Below, piece by piece: positions 25,862 to 38,800 of a stretch of 64,000 bases of DNA (position 1 is the stretch's first letter; every line of letters begins with the position of its first letter). The notes beneath the pieces were generated by a model. It was not told where the DNA came from. It ran no database searches and saw only the letters and a list, made by a program, of their open reading frames with translations. The stretch is from contig OX638372.1 of NCBI GenBank assembly GCA_951812925.1, positions 66,729,407-66,793,406 on the forward strand, written 5' to 3'. The translations under genes and the position numbers were made by a program. This stretch comes from Calliopum simillimum (taxonomy: Eukaryota; Arthropoda; Insecta; Diptera; Lauxaniidae).

Positions 25862-25930
25862 AACGTTAGGTCAGTTGATAAGATTGTCGACTAATAACTT
25901 GGAAGTCATAGGTTCGATTCTCAGTAAACA
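25862..25930 (+). repeat. tRNA-derived SINE-like head
   Basis: TTAGGTCAGTTGATAAGATT resembles an A box and GGTTCGATTCTCAG a B box of a tRNA gene, about 40 bases apart as expected for the internal RNA polymerase III promoter. The stems of a cloverleaf do not close well and no clear anticodon loop is kept, so this is not an active tRNA gene. An AT-rich tail follows. A tRNA-derived SINE or a tRNA relic is the likeliest explanation. Confidence 0.5.
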
Positions 25931-28278
25931 TAAATTTTGTTTTTTTATTTTTAATTTAATATAAAAATGTTTGGGAAACGTTGTTTAATGAACTTAATAA
26001 ACACTAACAAAATGTTAAATGAAATGTTAAAAAAACAATTTAAAAATACGGAATAAAAAAATTTAGAAAATATTGATAAAAACATTTATTATAAGGTTTC
26101 AGTTTCGATTATTAAATAATTAAAATTCAAGAATTTCCGAACAAATAGCAAGATAATTTCCAAACGAAATGTTTGTTTCAATAAGCGTATAATAAGCAAT
26201 TTTCCAAACGTTTTTGTTTGTTGGTTAGATACTAGGGTACACATAACGAAAGTTTTTGAGTAGGTGGAACATCTCCCATTTTTTACGATCTTCTACATTT
26301 GAGTAAAAACATAATTTTTCCCATGTAAAATTACAATGAAAAACAACTCCCATTTTGCGTCCTTCACAAGATCGATCTACGAAATTTAAATTTCTCTTGA
26401 AAATTCTTTCAAAAAACGATGCTAAAACATTGTCTCCTGGAACCGAAAACAAAAAAATATTTATTTTTGGAAATGCATTTACAGAAGAGTTAAAACTTAA
26501 GCGTGAATAGTAGTGGAACATTTAGATTATTATAAATTAAGCTTCCATGATAAGGTAGTTTTTCTCAAATTAAGGATAGCGAGCTACTAAAATGACCACG
26601 ACAAAAAGAACTTAAGAAATTTCTGTAGACTTAATGAATGTGCCACCTACCACATAAGCTTAAAGATTTCGAGTGCATATCTTCACTGTTAGTTCGAATC
26701 TTTAGCTAATCAATATTTATCTTTACAAATAAAAAATGAAAACTCACCTTGTGTGAAATGACTCATTAAACGAATCAATAAATTCTTATCGGAAATCCAA
26801 TAAATGTTCATATGCATGAAGAAACTTGCCGAAATCATTACGAAAATGTTAAAATTTTCATTATCGCAATGCGTCATCATTATGTTTAATGATGATGAGA
26901 TACAGGAATATACCTCAATCTTATTGGAAAATTAAATCCATAAGAGTCTTCGTATATTTTATATAAGTTGAAAGCATTAAAACAAACATTCTATATAATA
27001 TCACGATTGCATATGAATCTACCTGCATACATATATGTACGTATGTATGGTAAGAATTTAATCCAATCCAATCCAACTGAAACTTATCCAATACAATTGG
27101 AATTGAAAGCAACTTTGAGATAGATATCAACCAATGAAGAGAAACCATGTGAAGAGAAAATAAAAAAAATCTGTTGCTGTTGTGTCTCTGTATCCGTATC
27201 CGTAACTGTAAATGAGAATCTAATACATATGACAGATAGATGGATTCTTTGCATATACAATTCTACAGGCAGTAAATCAAAATAAACAAATCGAGCAACT
27301 TGAAACATCTTTTCAAAAAATATGCGATATCTAACGACAGTCGTTATATATATTTATGTATCTACGTTCATATACATATGTATAACAGTATATCGCAACA
27401 TACAAGTATCTTTTATCTATAGCCACTGTATCTCTGTATCTGTTGGTGTAAATATTTTCAACGTCCATATAACTGTATTGAATATCTAAAAAACCTAAAA
27501 CATAAAAAAGCGAAAAAAAAATATCGTCAAATGAAGACGACAAACCGACAATAGCGACATTGAGGCGACAGCAATGAAATTTAAAACGAAAGAAAAATAT
27601 GCGACGACAATATGCGAATATGGATTGTTGCAGAAAACAATCTATTTAGATAAAAACAAAATCGTTGAAAGATCATACATAAGTACAATGTATGTAAGTA
27701 CTTGCTGCTACAAAAATAAGTACCTACATTTATGGACTTTTTTCAAAAAGGAAAGATGATGCACCTATAGCAATCCTTTAGTCGAATAAAAACTGAATTC
27801 GTTTCACGTCTTTTCACCTCTTTCTTATGCCTTTCCATCTATTAGCGTAAAAGTGAAATTTCTCGATGATTCGCGCAACAGCTTCATCGCTTCTTCCAGT
27901 TGTTTTATTTATTTTGCGCTTCGCTTAACATTCGCGTCTGTTCTCAATATTTCTGTGGTGAAACATGACTTTCTGCTGTGGTAGATTATACAACTATACG
28001 ATACCACATCGTATCTAGTGGGTTGTTTTGAAATTTGTTTATACCAAATTGGCGTGATATGATACGCTTAACTCATTTAACGTGAGATGGCGCTGATGAC
28101 TTGCCAATTCAATGAATTTGATATAAACATGGTGAATATTTCCTTTTATTATTTTTTCTTTATTTTTGAATCCAAGCAACATAATTTTGCATTTTATCTT
28201 AATAGATTGGATAAAAAGTTCTTAGCAGCTGTAACTAAATTACGTAAAGCTTCAAAAGGCGTAGGGGTCTAGTATAGT
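25931..28278. other. Non-coding stretch
   Basis: No gene was recognised. Positions 26880-28080 look unique, with TCTGTATCCGTATCCG-type runs and ATACATATG motifs, and could be regulatory. Short open frames show no domain. Confidence 0.35.
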
Positions 28279-28279
28279 G

Positions 28280-29362
28280 TTGCGCAGCATTATGAAAATG
28301 CCTAATGAAACGGTTTCCGTCATCTTATCGCAGCTATTTCAAAGTTTTGAAATGAGAATTTAGAAACGAGCAAAACAATTTCGTGCGTCTTTTATACGTA
28401 TATGGGCATATCCGAAAATAATCTCCTCTTATATGATCCAGGTTTTAAGAAAAACATTTTTTTTTATGTTCAATAACCAAATTTAGTGGAATATATTCTT
28501 AGACGTATGTATAAAATTAAATTCCCAATAGGTGAGCAAAAAAATTTCGACCCAAGATGGTGTCAGGAGGTCGTTTTATCTAAAAAATTTTGGGGAAATC
28601 GAGATTTCCGATAATAGTAGATATGTTACGGGGCACCTTTCCAAATACTCTGGAGTAAAATTCAGAAAAATCGTATGTGGGTCGTGGCGACGGAATGGAT
28701 TAAAATGTCTAAATCGCTCATTACGGCTACAGTTCCTAAAATTCTGAAAAAATTCAAGCGAGTTCCTTGATAAAAAATAAATTGAGTTTGTTTAGTATGT
28801 TTTTTTAATTTAAGCGCCCTCTGTTGAGTAAAAAACAGAAAACGCAAAATTTTGGGTAACCCATTCTGTCGCCATGACCCACTTACGATTTTTCTGAATT
28901 TTATCCAGAATATTTGGAAAGGTGCCCCGTAACATATCTACTACTTCTGAAATATGTGCTCTCCCGTATATTATCGTAAATATTGATTTTCCCAAAATTT
29001 TTAGATAAAACAACCTCCTGACACCCGATCGGGTCGATATTTTTTCCTTCACCTATTGAAAATTTCATTTTATACATCTAGGAATATATTCCACCGCATT
29101 TGGTTATTGAACATGAAAAAAAAAAAAAATTTAAAATCTGGGTCATTCGGATATGCCCGTATAACCTCAAAAATCGTGATTTTGAACTTTTAGGTAAGAA
29201 TATCCCAAAACTCATAGGTGATAGAGCGATTCCGAGACTGGATTCGGATTGAGCATCAAAAATTACTTTTTTTTTAAAAAATGTACCGTTTTTCGACCTC
29301 GAAACTATGAAATAGCTGCAATAAGATACCGAGAACCGTTTCATTAGGCATTTTCATGAAAC
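28280..29362. mobile_element. Foldback element of about 1.08 kb
   Basis: The left arm (about 28280-28760) and right arm (about 28845-29362) are inverted copies. The outer ends read CATTATGAAAATGCCTAATG and its inverse CATTAGGCATTTTCATG. Inside, both carry ATGTTACGGGGCACCTTTCC, a GTGTCAGGAGG segment, GGTTATTGAACATG-like sequence and CCGAATATGCC-like sequence. The short plus and minus open frames in the arms are mirror images of each other and are not genes. The arms are diverged, so the element is old. Confidence 0.8.
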
Positions 29363-29378
29363 TTCTTTTTGAGCCTGT

Positions 29379-29846
29379 GCCACATAAAATAGAACAAAAG
29401 TAAGAAGATATCTCCATGGTTTTCATCCAAATAGAAAGTCTTCTTAAAATTTTTGTTGACAATTATATAAAAACCACGTAATATTAAGAAGAAATATCAT
29501 GGTTTTCAATACGATTTCTTCTTGAAACAATGTTTTCACTCTTTTGAAAATTATGTGAGAATCATCTTAATTTTATGAGACATCTTGAAAAACAATAGGA
29601 TTTCTTCTTAATGGGGGTTATCGTGAATCAATAATCTCGGAGAATTTTTCTCAAACTGCATTAGAGAATACACTGCAGTCTGAGAAAAATTCCCCGGTAA
29701 TATTGATTCACGATAACCCCCAATATATTGTAAGATTTTCATAGAAAAGGTTGTTTTAAGAAGATTTCTATATGATTTTGATGTGACTTTCTTTTTGGGT
29801 GAAAACCTAGAAAAAACTTCTTACTTTTGTTCCATTTTATGTGGTC
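29379..29846. mobile_element. 468-bp inverted-repeat element with internal hairpin
   Basis: The outer arms are GCCACATAAAATAGAACAAAA (with GTAAGAAG following) and its inverse TTTTGTTCCATTTTATGTGG. In the centre (29614-29722) is a second, tight inverted repeat: GGGGGTTATCGTGAATCAAT and its inverse ATTGATTCACGATAACCCCC. The centre may be a small element inserted in a larger one. No coding capacity. Confidence 0.7.
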
Positions 29847-31445
29847 GTAATTTGGCTACCAGATTTTCCATACGCGTCTTTTTAATGTACAATTGGAGCT
29901 TTTTCGATTACCACCAATCATATTTCATTCTGTAAGAATAAATTCATGGTGAAGATGATTCATATAACAAAATTAAATGACCTACACTGTCTTCTCTTAA
30001 ATACCTCAATCCTGACTTCATTTTCCATCCAAAATATGTGACCATGTCCATGAAAAGGGGGCTTACGTGCAAAAATAAGTTTTTGAGAAAACAGCTGGAA
30101 AACAACTATTAAATGTCAATTCTATGCGAATCAGCAAAAAATTGAAACACCATTTTCATAGTCCATAATAGTACATAGTACAAATAAATACATAAAGCTC
30201 TGTCAAATCAAAAAAAAAACCTAAAAATTAATAAGTTTCTCACGTTACTTACATATGTTATATTCCATATAAAAATGATGCAAAAAACTTTTTGAAATTT
30301 TAAGAAGATTTTCTTTTTAAACCCATAGAGATTTCTCTATGGAAAGTTCATATTGTTTTCTATTTTTAATAGGAATTCATAGTAAAATAAATTAAAACGG
30401 CATTCTTGTTTTTAGGGGCCATTTATTGATCTGTGTAGGTGTCTAGGAAGAAGATGGATTTAATAGCCAAAAGTCATCTGTACAATGAGCATATGAGCTT
30501 TCAACACTCTTGTACGCTTTCAATATTTCGTACATTTTCTGAATGTCATCTGTACTAAAATAAGGGTATTTCCTCAAAACGTGTAAGTGCCTCGAAAACC
30601 TCGTAAACTCGTAGGAGATGTCAAAATCAGTACGAATTTTGACAGTTTAACGAGTTACGAAATTTTCGAGGCGTATACGCGTTTCAAGAAATACCTTTAA
30701 TGAGCTTTTGACCGAGGTTTTCCAACCTTCTGAGACTTTTTAAAAAGATACTTATCAAATTTTTGAAATTTTCAGACTTTCATTCACTTAAAAATTTTTG
30801 AACTTACCACGATTTTATTAACATTTTTTAAAATTATTTATTAAAACTTATAATTTTTTGAATTTATCAAATTTTTTCGACTTTTTCAACAATTCAATTT
30901 CAGATTTGAAAGTATTTCAGCTGTTCCAAAATTTTCGAATTTTTCAAAATTTTTTGACTTTTTTGGTATTTTTACATTTCTCGAGTTTTTCAACATTTGT
31001 CTCTTCTCTTCGGAAATTTGTCAAACCTTTTTTACTTATTCAACATTTTTTGAAGTTTTTTCAAAATTTTTCTACTCATTCAAATTTCGAACTTCTTACA
31101 AAATTACTCTTCCGATTTTCCTCAACTTAACTTAGTTTCTAATTAATTTGACTTTAATCAACTTTAGGAACTTTTTGTATCGTTCAAAAATATTAGATTC
31201 CTATCGACTTTTTCCAAATATTTCGGTTATCGGCGATATTATCTAACGATTATCTTAAAATCGATTATAAATCAATAAATTTCGAATAAAATGTCCAAAC
31301 TTATTCTGTGGCGTTCCCACATGCAATACTCTCAATCAGTATCTACATATAATTTAATAAAGAAATCTGGACCATGATAATGGCTCAATAAACTACATAA
31401 TAATCCCGATTTACTAAATATGCCTTTAATTTTCTTGTCTTTCAG
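29847..31445. other. Non-coding stretch upstream of hindsight coding exon 1
   Basis: Positions 30720-31130 are T-rich low-complexity sequence built on variants of TTTTTCAAAATTTTT. The stretch ends in TTTTCTTGTCTTTCAG, a good polypyrimidine tract and 3' splice acceptor at 31445. It is probably the end of a long 5' intron of hindsight. Confidence 0.5.
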
Positions 31446-31523
31446 ATTTCATTGGAAAATCTTTAACTGCTGTATTTTTAATTTAAAAGTGATCTCACAA
31501 CGATACAAAAACAATACATCGAA
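31446..31523 (+). other. Short 5' UTR segment in hindsight exon
   Basis: Seventy-eight bases between the acceptor at 31445 and the ATG at 31524. It contains no upstream ATG in frame. The ATG context is CGAAATG, reasonable for flies. Confidence 0.5.
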
Positions 31524-34500
31524 ATGCTTAAGACAGCAGCCCCAGCGCCACCACCACCACCACCACCACAAAAGAATGCAGCACCAGCAGTGGCAACAAC
31601 AGTAGCTGCGCAACTGAAAACGACTGCAATAAAGCCACCACAACAGCAACAATACACTGAAACCAATCACAACACCGTTGCTGCCATTAAAATGGAGCGT
31701 CGTGAATCGACCACATCCGAATCCTCCTTAGAACATTTAGATTTGGGACACACACCAAAGAAGCTCAATACGCACTCTTCAGCCACATCGACACCACATG
31801 TCGTGGGTGGTGGTGCAAATGGCAATGGCAACGCCACAAATAGTACGACGCCATTAAATGCCACAGATGCACCACCCCGCCGCCATTCTGCACGACAGCA
31901 GCAGCCACAACCACAGCAACATCAACAACCTATGTTGCCACAAGACTCTGATGAGACAAATGACTATGATGACGATGAATCAGCCGATGAGAAGCATCAG
32001 CACATCAGTCACGCCCCCCACAACTCAACACGTGCACTGCATCGGCACCATCATCATCATCATCATCATAAGCGTCGTAGTAGTGGTCGCTTGGATAAAC
32101 GCAGTGTCCAACTAATCGATTACAATTCAGAGAATCCAAATTCACTGCGTAAGAAATTTCGTTTTAATCGCAGCACTGCCGCTGCTGAGGTAACAAGCAA
32201 TGAATCTGGTTTTGTTGATGGTAGCAGCAATAGCCAACTATTAAACGCCAGTGCGATATCAATTATGTCTAGCGCCGCTGCTGTAGCTCAAACATCATCA
32301 ACGTCATCACATCTGTCGCAATCGCATCATTCGCCGCTGGCTAATTCTGCTACTGGTGGTTCTCAAAGTTCATCGGCATCTTCTTCACCGCATGGCGGTG
32401 CTGGTGCATCAGCATCAGCTTCAGCATCATCTAGTCCAGAATCGGGGATTGGTGAACGCGATGACATGAAGTTTGTCTGCCCGATATGTGAGGTTGTGTC
32501 TGCGACACCGCATGAGTTTACGAATCATATACGATGCCACAACTACTCATCTGGTGATACTGAAAATTTTAGCTGTCGCATTTGCTCAAAGGTAAGATTT
32601 GTATGTCTGTACTTGATTTATATTATTACACAGTGCAACAGCAAATTTAGGTACAAGACTTGGCTATACTGGGCGACAGCCCTACTAAAGCTGAGTAAAA
32701 CTCGCGGTGGGTTTTGAAAAGTTAGCTGCATAACGGTTTTTATCTAAAATTGTAGCCAAATGTCTCACAAGTAACATTTCCAACTCTATTGGATACCCAC
32801 GCGCAACGGCGAAATTTCGCCCACTTTCAGTTCAGATGTGCATAATAGCAACTAGGCTCCCCGCAGTTAGTTTCAGAATGAGTGCTTTATTAGTTTTCTT
32901 TTTATGCTGTTTTACAATTTTGTAGGCGGTGCCACGCCCTACAACGAGTTTTCCCAATATAACGGCATATCACATATTAATCCTTGTGTAACATCTCCAA
33001 AAATTTCATTAAAATTGTTCTTGAATCAACATTTTCAATGGTTAAAAAGTAGGCGTGGCACAACTTTGATCCCTCCCACTTTTCGTTTGTTGCAAGGTGT
33101 TGTTAAGCACTTTTTTTTTTGGTCTGTGCACAGAACCACAAAAAAAATTCCCTGCACGAACGATCAGACCATCTGAACTTTATGTTTTCGGGGTCGCTGA
33201 ATCCGAATATGTTGCCAGAATAGCTGAGTTGGTTCGCGTTTTTCCAGAAATAAGAAATAATGCTGAAAAAAATCTCAAATTTTCAGCGTGATTGCTGATT
33301 TTTGAAAAAACGCGAACCATCTTCGCTATTCTGGCACCATGTTCAGATTCAGTGACCCGAAAACATACAGTTCAGGTGGTTTGATCTTTCGCGCAGGGTA
33401 CTTTTTTTTGTGGGTCTGTGTAATCATCTGGGTCATCCTATTCTCACCGAAAAAAGTAGCCAACTTAAAGTGATTACATGCATTTATCTCACCTTTATCT
33501 TTAAAGCCCAATTAAAATTTTTCATTTATTATTGAAAATCTCTTTTTCAATACATATCTAGAGACCATACCCAAAAAAAATGATATTGGTTCTAAAGTTA
33601 TTAACAAAGAATACGTGTGCATTTTCTCAGTTTTTTTTTTTAGACATTTTAAAATCTTTCAAAAATTAGTCGAACAAAAAATTTAAAAGGGTTTAAAAAT
33701 TCTGAAAAATTTACACGTATTCCATGGCAATCCTAAGCCTTCTTTTTTGTAAGATGCCTTGTTACTGAAATAAGAGTTGCAAGATGCCACTATATTTTAA
33801 GACGCCCAATAAGAACTTGTTTACAGATATTTACTTTCACCTACTAATTGAATGTTTTCCATGATTTAGATTATCTTTATTATGCCCCGCCTGCATAATA
33901 AACAAACCTATACAATCTGGATCCGGTGCATATTTGGTCTCTGAAACAAAAATATGCCTACCTCTCCCTCTTCAATCTGGATCCGGTGCATATTTGGTCT
34001 CTGAAACAAAAATATGCCTACCTCTCCTTCTTCAATATGGGAACTTCACATTTGAAGAATTCTTTAGCTGAAGCTTTGTTTCGATTCACAAAATCTATCC
34101 GAGTCAGTGCAGTGTGCAGAACCATGTTCAAAACCATGAACAAACCCAATATCCAAGGCCAAGTCTTGGTCTCAACACCCAAAACTAAGGTCAATACTAA
34201 ATATCAAAACCAATGTGTTCTGTCAAACTGTTGATGACATTTGCAATGCCATTGCCACTGTATTATCTTAAAGAAGTTGCTTACTCTTAGCTGTAAGCTT
34301 CTTTTTCGGCACTTCTTCTTATTAAATCTGCGTCAGGCTACTTCAGTTTTCGAAGTCATTTCCATGTTTAGCTTCATAATAAATGTTTTGCTTTGAGACA
34401 GGCAAGATTTCCGCTCCTCAACCCATCTAACCTATTAAAATTTATAATCCCACGCACTTATAACTCTCAAAAATAATTTGCCTAATCTCTGCCAATGAAA

Positions 34501-35854
34501 TTTTTAAAGCTTTTGTTTTTCTCTTTTAGGTTCTATCGTCTGCATCTTCCCTCGATCGACACGTTCTCGTCCATACTGGTGAGCGTCCTTTCAATTGCAA
34601 ATATTGCCATCTCACCTTTACCACCAATGGTAATATGCATCGGCACATGCGCACCCATAAACAGCATCAACATAATCATCATCATCGCCGGAATTCAAAT
34701 GGAACAGCAGCAGCAAAGCAATCCAGCAGTAGCAACAACAACGCCAACAACAATAATCACAACGCAATAGCGGTAGCTGGCACAACACAACTTACACCTG
34801 TTGCCTCCGCCAACGCAGCCACATCCGCATCTGTTAACACGCAACTAACCAATGGAAGCAATAGCAGTGAAGGTGTTAAAACCGCAGCAGCAGCATCACT
34901 TACAGCAGCAGCAGCAGCAACGTTAGGCATGACGCCCACGACAATTGTAACAGCGGTAGCTGCTGGTGCTGCAAACGGCACAGGTGCTAATGCTAGACGC
35001 TTAAATGGCAACAGCAACAACAACGGCGTAGAAAGTTACGAAAGCGATGGTGGTTGCTCAACAGATTCATCAAGTGCCATCAGCCAGCAGAGCTCAAATA
35101 ATCATAATCACAATAATAACAATAACAACAATAATAATAATACTAGCTCCAACAACAACAACATAAAAGCCAGCAACAACAATTTCAAACGCAAAAACAG
35201 CGATAACTTAGACGAAGAGATTACGTTGATGAAACGACGCGTGAAGACCACAATTAACAACAACAATATAATCGATGTTGGCGATGAAACCCAACGTCGT
35301 CAGTTCGATGTGCCAGCCAGAACAGCCGCAACTGATGAAGAGCACACGCACTTACAGCAGCTACAACAACAACAACAGCATCTTTTCATTTGTCCCGTTT
35401 GCAATGCGAGCGAATTCGATTCGATGCTTTCGCTTAGCGCTCATATTGATAGCGAACATTGCGATATACCCGCAAAGTGCCGCCACTGTGATGTTGTCTT
35501 CCACACGCATCGACAGTTGAACTTGCATCCATGCACTGGCAAAATGAAAATGACACCCGGTTTTAGGGATCTCAACTTTACCGCCGATTTTTCTAGTGAG
35601 AAATTTCCGCTGATTGCCAAGTCACTCTGTGAACAGAGTCTACGTGCTGCAGCAGTTGCCAATCAGAAGTTTGAGTGTGCGCGATGTAGTCGCATCTTTC
35701 CCTGTGTCAGCGCTATGGAAACGCATGTTAGAGAATGTGTGGAACAACCTTCGCGACTCTACAGTAGCCATCACACGGTTATCAATACGTCATCAAATCA
35801 TCTGAGAGACGGCAAAACAAAAGTTCGCAGTGCCAGTGAAAGTTCCGCCGGTAT

Positions 35855-35885
<31 letters not shown>

Positions 35886-38800
35886 GAAGCTGAGAATGAA
35901 CTTGAAGAGGAGGAACGAAACCGACGAGAGGAGTTCTTTAAGCATCTGTATTTGAAGAATAAGTCCGGTCACCATCGATCACTTTGCGAATCACCTCAGC
36001 ATTCTATGGATGGGGATGGTGATGAGCAGCTTGATAGAGAAATCAAATACGAAACAGATTGCGAGAAGTTGGCTCAACAATCGCATGACTCCTCTAAAGA
36101 TCTTGCCGATATCCAATCCATACTCAATATGACTTCTTCTTCGTCCACCTCGAACTTTTTGAAGAACTTCGAACAAACAGTTAACACACCATCTAGTAAC
36201 TATGGACAGGATAAAGATGAAGAAGAAGCTCAAGATGCTTTCACTTCTGAGTTTCGCAAAATGAAATTGCGCGGTGAGTTTCCTTGCAAACTGTGCACTG
36301 CTGTTTTTCCAAATTTGCGTGCGCTTAAGGGTCATAATCGTATACATCTGAGCGCCGCTGGTCCCTCTGGACCATTTCGCTGCAACATGTGTCCATACTC
36401 TATTTGCGACAAGGCAGCTCTTGTTCGTCATATGCGCACACATAACGGCGATCGTCCATATGAGTGCGCTGTTTGCAATTATGCATTCACCACAAAAGCG
36501 AATTGTGAGCGACATTTGCGCAATCGCCATGCAAAGACTACACGCGATGAAGTAAAACGTGCCATTATTTATCATCCATCGGAAGATTCATCTTGTGATG
36601 ATCCATCTAAAAAACTACATCTATTCTCATCTCCAGACTTTGACGATGATGTCGACTTGCATTACCAACATCAACCTAAAGATCGCTCCACTCCCGTGTC
36701 ACATTTAAAAGAAATGCTGACCAGTGATATTGGTGGCTCATCTAACAAAGCCAGTAAGATACAAGTGAAAAGTCTGGAACAGCTTTTGGATAAGTCGACC
36801 GCATCAACCAGCTATAATGAAACATACGATGAACGAAATCAACATCTTGTCGAATCTTCGCCAATTGACTTAAGTATGGATGTTTTGGACTTGAGTAAAA
36901 AACCATCGAAACCAGCCATTACCACTGAAGAACCAACTCGTTCCATTTCATCTACATCAACCGTTGTGTCAGAGCCACAAACATTGCCATTGCAATCTCT
37001 TGAAGTAGCAGACAATTCCAAGTTTGATATCTCTGTACTAGAGAAAAACCAACAATATTTAATGGCACAACAACAACTTATTAACGATGCCCTCCCAAAG
37101 ATTGTTGATCCGGCCCATTACTTTCAACAGCTCTATCGTAATTTGGTATTCCCTCCAATCAATCCATTGAATCCATTCTTTCTGCAGAACTCATTTCTGC
37201 CTAATAATTTAGGAGACTTGCAAAAATATGCTCCATTAATGAGTCGTATGTTTGGCTCACCGCCGGTAGTATCTACTGGTCCGCAAGATAATGCACAGAC
37301 AAATGCTAATACAACGCAAAATCAAAATTCAACACTTTTGCCGCAAATTAGCCCACTGATGTCGGAAAAGTCAAGTATTTCTTCAATGAGTTCTGCATCT
37401 CCAGTGAATGCCGCTAATCAAATGTTGACGAAATCCCTTGCCTCTCCTTCATCTGCAACGCTTAATATTCCACGGCATCCACACATGCCACCGACAGTTC
37501 TGCCAGGAGGACCAGTTAAAATGGTCATTAAAAATGGTGTCCTAATGCCCAAGCAAAAGCAAAGACGGTATCGTACTGAGCGTCCATTTGCATGCGAACA
37601 TTGCTCCGCACGTTTCACTTTACGTTCCAATATGGAACGTCATGTTAAGCAACAGCACCCACAGTTTTATGCACAACGACAACGCAGTGGCCATCACATC
37701 ATGCGAGGACGTGGCGCCAGCAGTGCAGTCGCAATGAATAGCATCACTCATTTGCAAGCTGCAATTGCAGCGCACAATAACGGAACTAGTAATGTTGGTC
37801 CTGCATCTATTTCAGAGCAAGTAAAGTATGCCATACTAGCGCAACAGTTAAAAGCTCGGAAGGATACAGATTTGCTGCAGCAAGCACTAGCGCATGGCTC
37901 CAGTAGTGTGGCACCAAGTCATTTACTTTTGGGATCAGCTGGAAGTTTACCGCAAATTTCTCACGATCATCAACTTAACTTGAATCATATGAACAACTTA
38001 AATGTCAATGCTTCCATGGAAGACGATGAGCCCAAATTAGTTATTGATGAAGACGATGATGACATTGAAGAAATTCTTGATGACGAACACGAAGAAGATC
38101 AATTTCAAGATCAGGAAGATGATTTAAACGAAAGTTTCTACGAAGAAGAACCACAACATCCTACTGTTCAAGCAGCCAACAACATTAAAGTTGAAACAAC
38201 AAAGGAGAAAACCATTGAATCTGCAAAAAAAGTAGCAGAAACAATATTGGAACAAGCAATCAAATCATCAAGTACCACCAGCTCTAAGTCCGAGACAACT
38301 GCCACGGCTGCCACAACAATGAAATCTATGATTGCCCAAGCAGAATCAGTTGGCAAATTTCTCAAAGAAGTTGCTAGTTCACCATTCAAAGATGAATCTC
38401 AAGATCTTGTTCCCGTCTCAAAATTGGTGGACAATGCAACTACCAATTCAATGTCATTCAATAACTACTTTCGTCCCAGCGATGTCGCTAATCACATGGA
38501 ACAAAGTGATGAAGAGGGCTTAGTAGCCTCCGGTAGTGCATCCGAAAGCAATAATTCGGGTACAGAAGATATAGCAACGACTGCTGAACCAAAGAAGAAA
38601 TCTGCCTATAGTCTTGCACCAAATCGTGTATCCTGTCCATATTGTCAACGCATGTTCCCCTGGTCTAGTTCGCTAAGACGTCATATACTGACACATACTG
38701 GACAGAAACCATTTAAGTGCTCACACTGCCCATTGCTCTTCACAACTAAAAGTAATTGCGATCGTCATTTGCTTCGCAAGCATGGCAATGTTGAATCCGC

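Larger units (their letters stand above)
32592..34529 (+). other. Intron of hindsight (1,938 bp)
   Basis: Starts GTAAGA and ends CTCTTTTAG. It splits the second zinc finger after the two cysteines and keeps phase 0. It contains a repeat module with GGTGCCACGCCC and GTAGGCGTGGCACAAC at 32925-33080, a hairpin MITE (33107-33420) and a 60-base tandem duplication (33913-34032). Reading through the donor would add about 41 unrelated residues and then stop at 32717. Confidence 0.85.

Noticed and set aside
25862..25930. Active tRNA gene
   Set aside because: Box-like motifs are present but the acceptor and anticodon stems do not pair convincingly.
28532..29052. Paired short open frames on opposite strands with similar residues
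   Set aside because: They are the two arms of an inverted repeat read in both directions, not two genes.
32592..32717. Extension of hindsight exon 1 to the stop at 32717
   Set aside because: A strong donor (AAAG/GTAAGA) at 32591 and a matching-phase acceptor at 34529 restore the split zinc finger exactly.
35991..36575. 194-residue minus-strand open frame within hindsight
   Set aside because: It is the shadow of the finger-coding sequence on the opposite strand and lacks any domain.
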